This document shows positions 1-8,500 of a stretch of DNA of 32,372 nucleotides, piece by piece. Source of the stretch: CAVSVP01 sp963731125 (GTDB lineage Bacteria; Pseudomonadota; Gammaproteobacteria; Competibacterales; Competibacteraceae); assembly GCA_963731125.1 (NCBI GenBank), contig CAVSVP010000019.1, positions 1 through 32,372 of the forward strand. Reading direction: 5' to 3'. The notes under the pieces were generated by a model. That model was given only the letters and a program-made list of their open reading frames with translations, ran no database searches and had not been told where the DNA came from. Position 1 is the stretch's first letter; every line of letters begins with the position of its first letter. The position numbers were made by a program, and so were the translations under genes.

Positions 1-70
1 GGCGGCTGGCAGAAGCTCAGCGACGACAAGGCCGCCAACTAGCTGGACCAGAATTATCGTCTATGCCACC

Positions 71-304
71 GTGGGTTTGGAACACTTCACCCTGGCCGAG
101 CTGATGCAGCTTTTGGATGACCGCGGTTGCCGCTATGATCCAGAGCAATTGAAACTCTCCCTGCTGCGCCTGGAGTTAGCGTTTATTCTGGGATTGGAGC
201 AGGGCCGCTACTTTTTCCGGGTGCCATTGTTTCGCGATATGGTCCGAAACGCGGAACCGGAGCGCTCGCTGGCGAGTCTGGGCGAAGCGGCATCTGATCG
301 GTAG
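71..304 (+). CDS. Partial hypothetical protein, possible winged-helix C-terminus
   Basis: The 77-residue ORF begins at a GTG, but the same frame is open from base 2, so this may be the tail of a gene that starts outside the window. The residues form regular amphipathic helices (AELMQLLDDRG, PEQLKLSLLRLELA) followed by a short strand-like segment (GRYFFRVPLFRDMVR). That layout resembles the winged-helix end of some ATP-binding regulators, but no diagnostic motif is present. Another frame from base 1 reads GGWQKLSDDKAAN and stops at base 43, so a frameshift near bases 40-70 is possible. I do not recognise the family. The ORF ends 26 bases before the convergent hicB-like gene. Confidence 0.35.
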   Translation: MGLEHFTLAELMQLLDDRGCRYDPEQLKLSLLRLELAFILGLEQGRYFFRVPLFRDMVRNAEPERSLASLGEAASDR

Positions 305-330
305 GGTGCATTTCACGCTTGGGCCGCTCA

Positions 331-549
331 TTAGGCATAGAGCAGTTTGCGTCCTTTAGGCTCAGGAATAGGATCACCGAACTCCTTCGCCGTGTCCAAC
401 CATAGCTCCATTGCCTGATTAACGTTTTTCAATGCCTTAATTTGGGTACTACCATGTGCCATGCAGCCTGATAGTTCGGGCACTTCAGCTATAAACGCCT
501 CATCTTCCCGGCTCCAGTAAATAATCACTTCATACTTATGCATTGTCAT
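331..549 (-). CDS. hicB: HicB-family antitoxin-like protein
   Basis: About 72 residues with the HicB-like fold pattern. It starts MHKYEVIIYWSREDEAFIAE, continues with VPELSGCMAHGST, a helix (QIKALKNVNQAMELWLDTA) and a PIPEPKG tail. HicB proteins neutralise the HicA RNase, and this short form has only the partial-RNase-H-like domain with no C-terminal DNA-binding helix. I chose the ATG at 549 (543 is equally possible) because the conserved N-terminal strand starts there and the longer TTG start at 591 reads through the hicA stub. The gene overlaps the end of the truncated hicA (536-601) by a few bases, the normal hicAB arrangement. With HicA destroyed, it is probably a relic antitoxin. Confidence 0.72.
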   Translation of the reverse strand: MTMHKYEVIIYWSREDEAFIAEVPELSGCMAHGSTQIKALKNVNQAMELWLDTAKEFGDPIPEPKGRKLLYA

Positions 550-601
550 CGATTGAGCGACCTTGCAAGATTTTTTGAATGAGCTTGACAAATTTTGCCA
601 T
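536..601 (-). pseudogene. hicA: HicA toxin, N-terminal stub
   Basis: The frame reads MAKFVKLIQKILQGRSIDDN and then Ala and a stop. The start matches the first helix of HicA mRNA interferases (M-x-K-x-x-K-L-x-x-K-I-L-x-G-x-S-D-x-N-I), but the protein ends after 21 residues instead of about 70-80. The catalytic histidine region (GSHHIF type) is missing. The stub runs into the start of the HicB gene, so an internal deletion is more likely than loss of the locus end. Its upstream side merges with a truncated vapC in another frame. Confidence 0.6.
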
Positions 602-686
602 GGCTAGATCTCAAAAGACGTAAGTCCGCCCCCGGTTCATCATGCAAAAACGCCAGCAAGGCCGATGCATCCAGAATTAGCGTCAC
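546..686 (-). pseudogene. vapC: VapC PIN-domain toxin, N-terminal fragment
   Basis: From a GTG at 686 the frame reads VTLILDASALLAFLHDEPGA. This is the classic N-terminus of VapC-type PIN ribonucleases, with the first catalytic Asp at residue 6 and the conserved Glu at residue 17. After about 30 residues the VapC pattern stops and the frame runs out of register through the hicA stub to a TGA at 546. The remaining three quarters of the PIN domain, including the other acidic residues, are absent. The start overlaps the stop of the vapB pseudogene by GTGA, as in intact vapBC operons. The toxin cannot be active. Confidence 0.68.
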
Positions 687-950
687 TCCTCCGCCTCCTT
701 GACGGTCTCCACGCGACGCTCCACGATTAGCTCATCCACCACAGGCTGACTTCCTTCGGAATGTGGCTAAACCAATCCTGAAGTCTTTTTGCAATGGCGT
801 CACGCCGTTCCAGCACCAAGCATTCGCCTTCCTGGCGGGCAATCAAGCGGTCACCTGCTTTAAGTTTAATGCATTACGCAGCGCCACCGGGATCACCAAC
901 CGTCCCTGGGCGCCGACCTTGATTTCATTGCTGGAATCATTAATTGCCAT
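683..950 (-). pseudogene. vapB: VapB AbrB/SpoVT-type antitoxin, two frameshifts
   Basis: Reading from the ATG at 950 gives MAINDSSNEIKVGAQGRLVI then PVALRNALNLK, the swapped-hairpin AbrB DNA-binding motif. A one-base loss near 859 then breaks the frame. The next frame continues AGDRLIARQEGECLVLERR and a helix (DAIAKRLQDWFSHIP). A second indel near 745 shifts again to PVVDELIVERRVETVKEAEE and a TGA at 683. The restored protein would be about 88 residues, typical of a VapB. The C-terminus is the part that normally clamps VapC. Both halves of the module are broken, so the whole vapBC pair is dead unless these are sequencing errors. Confidence 0.7.
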
Positions 951-1112
951 GCCCGTTCTCCAATGCCACATTTTTCAAAGCGTGGCACATAATGATGTGT
1001 GTCTGCCAAATTAAACTATGGCATCCAACCTTTTTCTTAATTGACCCAAGTTGCCACCTACGTGAGGATCGATGAGGTCAGAGTTTGCAGTCATAAAATA
1101 GAGAAAAGAGAG

Positions 1113-1355
1113 AAAATTAGAATATATTTAGACAATTGCCCCTTTAACAGACTATTCGACGATCAGAGTCGTATTCGCATACGTCTAGAATCAGAAGCAA
1201 AGTTGATAGAAAAAGCAAACAACTTTTTAACCAATGGCGTCAAAGCGAAAGATGCTTTGCATGTATATAATGTAGGGTGTCTAAAAACGCCATTTTTGGG
1301 CCAAACTCGTTGCCCGATTTTTGGACTCAGAGATTATCACTCATATACCGATTAG
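1113..1355 (+). pseudogene. PIN-domain protein with internal deletion
   Basis: The frame contains KIRIYLDNCPFNRLFDDQSR then IRIRLESEAKL. This is the N-terminus of a PIN family that normally starts MKIYLDNCxFNRPFDDQ (the Asp of LDN is catalytic). It then jumps directly to IEKANNFLTNGVKAKDALHV, which belongs to the second half of the same family. About 40-50 residues between the two blocks are missing, and the sequence after KDALHV degenerates to a stop at 1355. The position of the normal ATG is GAG, so the start codon is also lost. The frame is open upstream to 1041, but that segment looks unrelated. I regard it as a relic of a toxin-type nuclease gene. Confidence 0.55.
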
Positions 1356-1521
1356 CACTGGGTTTGGGACCAATCAGTGAGGTCCAAAAAGTGGTCAAGG
1401 CAAATTGGCCGACTTGGACGCCCTAATATAAATGACACCCTTCTCCGTAAATTCTAAATAAGCCGGCATGAAGGGCCGATCCGCAACAACATCCATCGTT
1501 GTCAATAAGGATTAAAAGCTT

Positions 1522-2487
1522 GTGATAAAGCCGCTCTTAGCCGTTGCGTTAGTCATCGCTGCTAACACGATAGCCACCTTAGCGATTTGGCCACATCCTG
1601 CCTTTTCTCAAGGAATAGAGCTAGCGCCGACAAACCAACCGGCTGACCAATCGGAAGAACCACCCGAGAAGATTTCTGCCAGGGCTGGTCCTGATGATGA
1701 TGCCGCCATAGAGAAACGTCTCCAGGGTATTTTTGCCAACATTGACGGGCTCGAACGCGTTCGAGTTCGCGTGCGGGCAGGGGTAGTCGAGTTGACCGGG
1801 CAAGCCTTGTCGGCTGACGCGCGCGAGCAGGCCGTGGAACTGGCGCGGCAAGTGGACGGCGTGGTGGAAGTGAAGGAAGAGATTGTCGAGGTGCGTGATC
1901 TTCAGGAGCGTCTGGCACCTACCTGGAAAAAACTGCGCGGCTTTGGTTACGACTTGCTGAGCTATCTCCCTCTGCTGGGCGTCGCAGCCCTGGTTTTTGC
2001 TGTCTTCTGGTTGTTGTCCCGTTGGGTGATGAAATGGAATGTGGTCTTTACCCACCTGGCCAGCAATGCCTTTTTACGCGAGCTGCTGCGGCAACTCGTT
2101 CGGGTGGCGATTCTTCTGACAGGCGCCGTTCTCGCTTTAGAGATGGTGGGGGTTACCGCTCCGGTGACGACGGCGCTCGGAGCAGCGGGTTTAGTAGGCA
2201 TCTCCATCAGCTTTGCACTCAGGGATACGATTGAAAACTACATTACCAGCGTGCTGCTTACCGTGCGTCAACCCTTTGCACCCAATGACTACATTGCGGT
2301 AGAAGGTTACGAGGGCCACGTGGTGCGGCTTACCTCTCGAGCTACGATCCTGCTGACCTTAGAGGGAAATCATGTGCGTATTCCGAACGCCACCGTCTTT
2401 AAAGGCATCATCACGAACTACACGCGCCATCCGAAACGGCGTTTTGATTTCACCGTCGGCATAGGAACACAGGAAAATCTGGCCGCC
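1522..2487 (+). pseudogene. BON-domain MscS mechanosensitive channel, 5' part
   Basis: Residues 1-30 form a signal/transmembrane segment. Residues about 60-130 are a BON domain (IEKRLQGIFANIDGLERVRV, LTGQALSADAREQAVELA, VDGVVEVKEEI). Membrane helices follow from about 145 (LLSYLPLLGVAALVFAVFWLL). The MscS pore and beta region runs through about residue 320 (TTALGAAGLVGISISFALRD, PFAPNDYIAVEGYEGHVV, GNHVRIPNATVFKGIITNY). MscS channels release solutes on hypo-osmotic shock. The channel sequence stops at ENLA-A, and the same frame continues into transposase, giving a 674-residue chimeric ORF that ends at 3546. The channel resumes at about 3492 in another frame. Confidence 0.82.
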
Positions 2488-3491
2488 TATCGGGTCAAGG
2501 TGGAGCGGCTGGTGCGGGTATTGGTGGCCAACCGGCTGTGTGATCCCTGTGCCAAACTCGGGGTGTTGCGCTGGTTGGAGCGGGTGTACTGGCCGGGTAG
2601 CGAGCGAATCACCCATCAGCAACTGCTGCGGGCGATGGATGCGCTGTTACCGTTAAAAGACGAGATCGAGCAGCACTTGCAGCGGTGTTTTGCCGCCGCG
2701 ACGGAGCTGGAAGTCGTCTTCTACGATATCACCACGGTGCACATTCATGGCACCAGCGAACGGGACGACGACCTGCGGGTGTATGGTCATTCCAAAGACG
2801 TCAACGGTGTCGCACGCCAATACGCCGTGGGGGTGGTGCAAACGGCCGCCGGGTTGCCGATTCATCACGAAGTGTTCGTCGGCAATGTGGCCGAGACCGG
2901 GACGGTGCGGGGCATCGTCGAGCGACTCCTCAAACGCTTTGCGCTGCGCCGGCTGATTATCGTCGCCGATCGGGGGATGCTCTCGTTAGCTAATCTTGAC
3001 GTGTTGGAGGGGCTGCGGCTGGCGAACGGGCGCGCGGTGGAATATATCGTGGCGGTGGCCGCGCGCTGCTATGGGGAGTTGGTCCAGCCGGTGGTGGATC
3101 GCCATGCCGAGTTGCACGCCCAGAGCCGCACGACGGGGCAAGAAGTCTTTGCCGCGATCCCGATCGATGGCGATCGCCGCTTGATCGTGGCGCATGACCC
3201 CATCCGGCTGCGCCAGACCCGCCGGCAGCGGGCGCGGCGCCTGAACCCGGTGATCAAACAGGCGCGCGCGCTGGAGCGCAAACTCAACGCCCAAGAGGCG
3301 GGTAAGCCGGGACGTGGGCATCGGCTCAGCGACCACGGCGCGCGCGTGCAACTGGCGCAAGCGATTAGCGAGGTCGGAGCTAGTCGACTGCTGCGGCTCG
3401 ATCTGGAGAGCCCCTTATTCAACTGGTGGTGGGATGTGCCGGCGTTCCAACGGGTCTTGGCGCTCGATGGCAAGCTCATTGTCGTCACGAA
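2488..3491 (+). mobile_element. IS1634-type transposase internal fragment
   Basis: About 1.0 kb encoding the middle of an IS1634/IS4-superfamily DDE transposase, in frame with the upstream channel. Recognisable blocks are WLERVYWPGSERITHQQLL, the first catalytic Asp region VVFYDITTVHIHG, RVYGHSKD, the second Asp block LIIVADRGMLS and the C-terminal LALDGKLIVVTN. The N-terminal 100 or more residues and the C-terminal catalytic Glu region are both missing, and I see no terminal inverted repeats or target duplication at the joints. The left joint lies at GCCGCC/TATCGG and the right at GAATTGCC/CAACAGG. Only a GCC trinucleotide is shared, so this looks like a deletion or recombination product (or an assembly chimera), not a clean transposition. 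Confidence 0.75.
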
Positions 3492-3919
3492 TTGCCCAAC
3501 AGGTAGTGGTCGATACGTTGCAGAACATAACCGGCATCGTCGATGAGCCGCCTCCCCTTTGCTTAATTGATAAGTTGGGCGATTTTAACGTGCTGTTAAA
3601 AGTGATGGGTTGGGTCGACCAACAACAGGCGGGCTATTATAAGGTTCGCAGTGAAGCCATGCGTCTGATTAAGCAAGCCCTTGACGACGCGGGCGTGACA
3701 ATGCCGGAACCCATCTATAATCTTCAGTTGTCGAAAGGACGGGGCGCTTACGAGGACTCTTTACCCACCGAAGTCCCGTCAGCAGCAATAAAACCTCAGT
3801 CGCTCGGGCCAGAGGTGGCCTTGGATGTTTCTCGAGAGACTTATCTTGATGATCAGATGGCAGTGGATGCCAACCAGGGTGAGACGAATTTGCTGAATGA
3901 AAACGCCCCTAAAGAGTAG
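3492..3919 (+). pseudogene. MscS channel, 3' part
   Basis: The frame carries AQQVVVDTLQNITGIVDEPP, FNVLLKVMGWVDQQQAGYYK and VRSEAMRLIKQALDDAGVTM then PEPIYNL, the C-terminal alpha/beta domain typical of MscS proteins. It is followed by a polar, probably disordered tail ending at 3919. It completes the channel started at 1522: joining ENLA to AQQVVV restores a normal family sequence. Because of the inserted transposase fragment this part is out of frame with the 5' part, has no start of its own and is probably not translated. Confidence 0.78.
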
Positions 3920-3928
3920 CCTCAAATA

Positions 3929-3950
3929 GCGGCTAAACCGCGTTTATTTT
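3929..3950 (+). terminator. Possible weak intrinsic terminator after mscS
   Basis: GCGG-CTAAA-CCGC forms a 4-bp GC hairpin, followed by GTTTATTTT. It sits 10 bases after the channel stop codon. The stem is short, so this is tentative. Confidence 0.3.
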
Positions 3951-4261
3951 CCTCATACGTACGGGGTCAGGTTTGCCATTGCACATGTCAACACGTATGC
4001 ACGGAATAGGGTCTCTCAGTGCACACGTAAAGAAGTTGGAAAAGGGTCGAGCTTTTGCCTTTTGATTTTGGTGTCCTCGACCCGCTTTCATCGCGCCTGC
4101 CATCCTCGACCTTCGGTGCCTCCTCGCTCCACTCAGCATGCACCCGGCGAAGCGCACCGAGCCCACGTTATTTTAAGATATAGGAAAATTCATTTTTCAT
4201 TCTTTTTTCACCCTTTTTTCAAGTTCGGTGAAACCGCTAAAGTTCCCCATCAATATATCAC
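3951..4261. other. Gene-free stretch
   Basis: No convincing gene on either strand. A 77-residue minus-strand ORF (3933-4166) is arginine-rich with no family pattern. The DNA changes from GC-rich to strongly AT-rich at about 4170, where the toxin/immunity island begins. Confidence 0.4.
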
Positions 4262-4591
4262 TTACATACTGTAAAAGAGCATCAGCATATATTTCAAGAG
4301 CGTTTGCGAATTCCTCTTCTTTATATCCTTCAATATCTTTTCAACCTTTACCTTCGGTGTCTTAAGCGCAAGGATGTTATCAATATCAAACCAGTTTAAC
4401 TCAGTATTTTTAGTGGTAAATATGGGATAAGATGGTGATTCACCATCTATTAGCCTAATCAGATTAACAAACACCCCTCCCTCTCTAGGTTATAGGCTAA
4501 TTCTTACTACCGTGATCTTATTTTTGTAAAAAATATAAACTCCATGAGATTCTTTCTTAACTTTATCTATTTTACAACCAAAGTTTTCCTC
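4262..4591 (-). pseudogene. Second immunity-like gene remnant
   Basis: The minus-strand frame from 4591 reads ENFGCKIDKVKKESHGVYIF then YKNKITVVRISL. It meets a TAA at 4490-4492 and continues in the same frame PREGGVFVNLIRLIDGESPS, TELNWFDIDNILALK and helical residues to a stop at 4262. The pattern (HG-x-Y, then EGG-x-F-V-x-L-x-R-L-x-x-G, then WFDIDNIL) is what I associate with small alpha/beta immunity proteins found behind Rhs toxins. This is family resemblance only. The N-terminus is lost: a stop lies just upstream and I find no start codon. It lies about 220 bases beyond the cognate immunity gene, in AT-rich DNA, and is probably an orphan immunity left from an earlier toxin tip. Confidence 0.45.
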
Positions 4592-4809
4592 TTAAAAATT
4601 GGATTTTTCAAAACACTTGTTTTTGAATAAACAATGGCCAAAACCCAGGCATATTAATTAAAAGACAGTTGAAAGTAGTTGAGCACAATAACAATCTTGC
4701 CGAGACTTAGGGACACGGACTATTTTTATAATTAGCTATCGAGACACAGGTAGTCATTCGCTTGGATATGAAAATCAAAAGCTTATCTCTTCACAGTTAT
4801 GATAGCCAG
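4592..4809. other. AT-rich gap between immunity remnants
   Basis: No ORF with coding character. Stops are dense in all frames, and the sequence is AT-rich with short A/T runs. It probably holds eroded sequence of the upstream end of the second immunity gene or of a lost toxin tip. Confidence 0.4.
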
Positions 4810-5424
4810 TTATTTGGTAGTCATGTGCTTTTTCGCATATTGCAATTTTTTGACTTCCGTTGGTGTCAAGTCTTCTTTTATGGACTCGTACAGGCGTGCC
4901 GCCTCTTGGTAATCTTTACGCTGAAAAGCTTCTGTGGCTTCAGGTCTTACTTGTGATACTAATACTTTTCTGACAAAAGCGTCTGTTCAATACTTCTCTC
5001 TGCTTACGAAGTTTGGTAAAAATCGCTTTATCACTTAAAAGAGGGCTCAGAGCGTATTTTTTAAATAATTCACTTAATTGTGAAACACCTTTTTCTACAG
5101 CATCAGGATTTGTTGCAGTGAAAGATCGATAATTTTCAGCCTGCTTTGGATCGATAAGTTGCATAAAGCTACCAATGTGTAACTCGTCTCAGTTCATCAG
5201 GATGATTCAATCGCCCAATTTCCATTGCTATTTCATATGAAGATCGACCGTGGTAAACATTAATAAAAATTTCATCCGACTCGTACCTAACAAAAGTTTG
5301 ATCAGATGATACACATTGAAAGCTATGATCTTTTAATAAAGAGATCAAAATATTTATGAACAGCCTCTGCAAAGCAAAGATATAAGCGATCAACACTTGG
5401 TCTGCTGAATGAACGATGTAACAT
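4810..5424 (-). pseudogene. Cognate immunity gene, three frameshifts
   Basis: Starting at the ATG at 5424, the reading is MLHRSFSRPSVDRLYLCFAE then AVHKYFDLFIK. An extra A in the AAAA run at 5331-5334 breaks the frame, which then continues DHSFQCVSSDQTFVRYESDE, IFINVYHGRSSYEIAMEIGR and so on to RRVTH. An extra base near 5176 shifts to GSFMQLIDPKQAENYRSF and the helix VEKGVSQLSELFKKYALSPL. A third near 4985 leads to AFVRKVLVSQVRPEATEAFQ, then RKDYQEAARLYESIKEDLTP and TTK-stop at 4810. Removing three bases gives exactly 203 codons plus a stop. The fold (helices, beta-rich VRYES..FINVYHGRSSYEIAMEIG, helical tail) fits an immunity protein. A Shine-Dalgarno-like AAGG precedes the start. Confidence 0.62.
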
Positions 5425-5429
5425 ATTTA

Positions 5430-5526
5430 TTACCTTGGTGGCATCCAGTAGTTTAGTGCTGTCATTAAATTTCCACTTTCTTTCCCTTAATAAATTTCTT
5501 TCCATATTAAGAAACGTTCCTTTTTG
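5430..5526 (-). pseudogene. Displaced 3' end of the Rhs toxin domain
   Basis: The Rhs frame ends KERFLIWKEIY at 5487. Adding one A to the five-A run opposite 5521-5525 instead gives GTFLNMERNLLRERKWKFND then STKL. A further one-base deletion near 5446 gives WMPPR and TAA TAA at 5427-5432, five bases before the immunity ATG. The pattern PIRDAS..., GTFL..ERNLL..R.W.F..S, ending in W-x-P-P, is one I know from the ends of polymorphic toxin domains, so this is very likely the authentic toxin C-terminus lost by frameshift. Confidence 0.6.
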
Positions 5527-8500
5527 GTGTCGTCAGGAGATGCATCCCGAATAGGTTTACCCCTATTCATTTCTTCACGCAGTAGACCTGAATTCTTTTT
5601 CCATTCTGATTTAGTACTCGCAGTCGGTGGCCAACTTAGCACCTTTTCATCCGGTCCGATAGCGCCGGCTTTTTCCAAGTCTTTACGTCTTCCTATGACT
5701 AAGGTGCACTCCTTATTATGCACCAACACACCGTCTTTACCCACGAAGTAGTTATGGGTACGGGCAACGGTGAGATTATGAACCTTTGCCTGTTCCGTCG
5801 AAGTATCCAGTTCCTCGATGACAACGGTCTCACCGTTATGGCGGACGATGGCCTGGCCAACGGCAAGATTACTGGCTGAATTCCAGCCTTTACCGCGAAT
5901 ATAAAAGGGATGCTCAGCCGTGGCTTGAATTTGCTCCCCTGAATTCAGAGTAAGCTTGACCAAATCCCTTACCTGATCGGTTTGGCTAACATGGGTCACG
6001 GGTTGATAACCCGTAGTGCCGGTCGCTTCATCGTAGGATAGCACCCAATCGCCAAGTTGAATGTCAGCAATTGGTTTGAGCCCCTCGCGGGTGTGCACCG
6101 GCGTGGCACTGGTAAAGCTACTGCCGAGACAAGGCAGTTTGCGTAGTTTTTTAAGCTTGCTAAACAGCCCGCCACCCATGCATCCTTCCAGGGTGCCGAG
6201 CCCTACATCGGCCCAGTCAATACAATCCCCGCTTCTGCCTTCGACGAAATACTGATAGGCCAATTCCATGCCGCCACCCGCCAAGCAGCCGACGAGAACA
6301 TTCAAAAACAGTCCAGAAGGATCAATGTTGTTGACGGGATCGTTATAGACATAGGCATAAAGATTGGTATCCTGGCTGGCAAAACCAAGGGGATCTGGGG
6401 CTGTCCAGCGCCCTACTACCGGATCATAGTCCCGAGCGCCGAAGCGCACTAAACCGGTGTCGGGATCATAGAGACCCCCGGCAAAGCCAAACGGCTGAAA
6501 CCCGGGGTTGGTATCCAAAAGCACCCTGCCTAACGCATCATGATCCATGCGCTGCGCTATGTCCCCGGTCTTTACATTCACCACCAACCTTGGGCTTCCC
6601 AAATGGTCGGTAATCAACCGATAAGTCTTTCCTTCTTTAACGATGTATTCCGGAACATGATCGCGGGCACCGTAGACAAACCGGCTGACAAGATTGCTAT
6701 TGCCATCTAGTTCGGCAATCGGGTTAACCTCGCCATCGTAGAGAAAACCCTGTACGACAACGCCGTTGACCCTTTTACCGATCCGTCGGTCCTGGGCATC
6801 GACGGTGTAGTCGATTGTTGTCCCATCGGCAAGAGCTACATGACGTAGATTACCTGTGAGATCGTAATCATAATGGGTGCTATGACCATTTTGCGTGCGG
6901 TTTTGCAGTTCGCCGGTAACGGCATAGGTATAGCTGGCGTTACCATAGCGAAGCAAGCGATCCAAAATATCATAAGTCCCATCACGGACTTCTGCAGCGC
7001 TGGTCTCACTCAATCGATTGCTGTTGTCGTCATAGGCGTAGGTGGTCGTGATTCCGTTACGGGTAACCTTAACGAGCCGACCCGCGAGATCATAGACATA
7101 ACGGTAAGTGCCAGTCTGTTCCAGAACGGTTTCGGCTTTTTCCGTAATACGACCTAAGGCATCCCGAACATAGGCAGCGTGATATAACGGCTGGTCTCGA
7201 TAAGTCGCACGGTAATCTACCGCCTCTCCAAAACCATCGGTAGTCAACTGAGTGCTGACAGTATCCAATTTTGTGCCGGTCAATAGGCCATTTTCTGGTG
7301 TGCGAGTCAGATCAAGCCTTCCGGCCTGAATCAGCAAGCCGTCGTCATCGTAACGAAAGGCAATGGCTTGTCCATCATTCACTCGCTGTTCAATCACCCG
7401 AAAATTGTTATCGAAGCGTCGCCTGATGCTACCTTCGATGGCTCCCGACCAGGTTTCAGAAAGCGGCAATGCGCCGTCATATTCATAGCCGAGGCTGTCA
7501 CCCTCAGAACCCGTTATTGAGATAAGCTTGCCAGTGTTATCGCTATATCGATAAGTGACATTTCCGACGGGCAGACGCAGGGTTTTTAACCGCCCGGCTT
7601 TGTCATATCCCAGCTGAGCGCGGCGGCCATCGGGATGAATCACCCGGATGAGCTGCCCGTCCCGGTTATAATGGTACTGAGTCGCCTGTGGGCCTGCGTT
7701 GGTGTCGGGTGGTATAGCAACTACCAAATGATCCGTGGCATTGTACTCAAAGGCATAGCCGGGCCGACCCGGAGGCGAAATGGAGAGCAGGTTGCCGTTG
7801 GCATCGTAGGTGTAATGGATCTCTCGACCGTCTGGGAGCACTTCCTCGGTGACACGACCGGCCTCGTCATAAGCAAAGCTTAGCTTTCTTCCCAGAGGAT
7901 TAATCAGTGTATCCAAATAACCCTGGCCGTTATAAAAAAAGGTCGCGGTATGTTCGCCTTCCGAGAGAACGCTTAAGCGGCCACGACTGTCGTACCCATA
8001 GTTTGTTCCATGCAAGCCAGGTATCCGAATAGACAGCGGACGCCCTTGGACATCGATAACCACCGTACGGCGGCGACCGGTAGGTGTGGTGTTGGTGAAG
8101 GTGCGGCCTGCTGTCCTATAGGTACTGGTCCAGGTATGGCCGTTGATAACGACCGTTTTAGTCAACTCACTCAGGCTGAGCGGATCATTAGGATCAACCA
8201 ACGCCACGCTACGCACCGTGGCCGCAGTCGCCGTTAAGCCGGCCGGCGTGGCTACGGCGACCTCCTTAGGCACGGGTGCCTGCATGCCAAAGCGCGGATC
8301 GGGTCCTGTCTGGATAACGGTAAGGGTACCGTCCGCTGCCGCTATAAGACGCTCGCCGTCGCTTTTGAGCAAGGTCGTTGTGGTTGTGCCGTCCGCTGCT
8401 ATGCGGGTACGGGCCCGGTCGCCAGTGTTTAGATTTTCTACCTGGTAGCGAACCTCGCGTCCTTCGGCACTGGTCATGATGACCTGATAGCCTTCAGCAG

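Noticed and set aside
1522..3546. A genuine BON-MscS-transposase fusion protein
   Set aside because: The transposase part lacks both ends and the channel's own C-terminus follows in another frame, so the long ORF is an accident of insertion.
3933..4166. 77-residue minus-strand ORF
   Set aside because: Arg-rich with no domain pattern, no ribosome-binding site, and placed in a non-coding gap.
5323..5505. A separate 60-residue gene starting MERNLLRERKWKF
   Set aside because: Its first part is the displaced toxin C-terminus and its second part the start of the immunity protein, seen in one frame only because of two indels.
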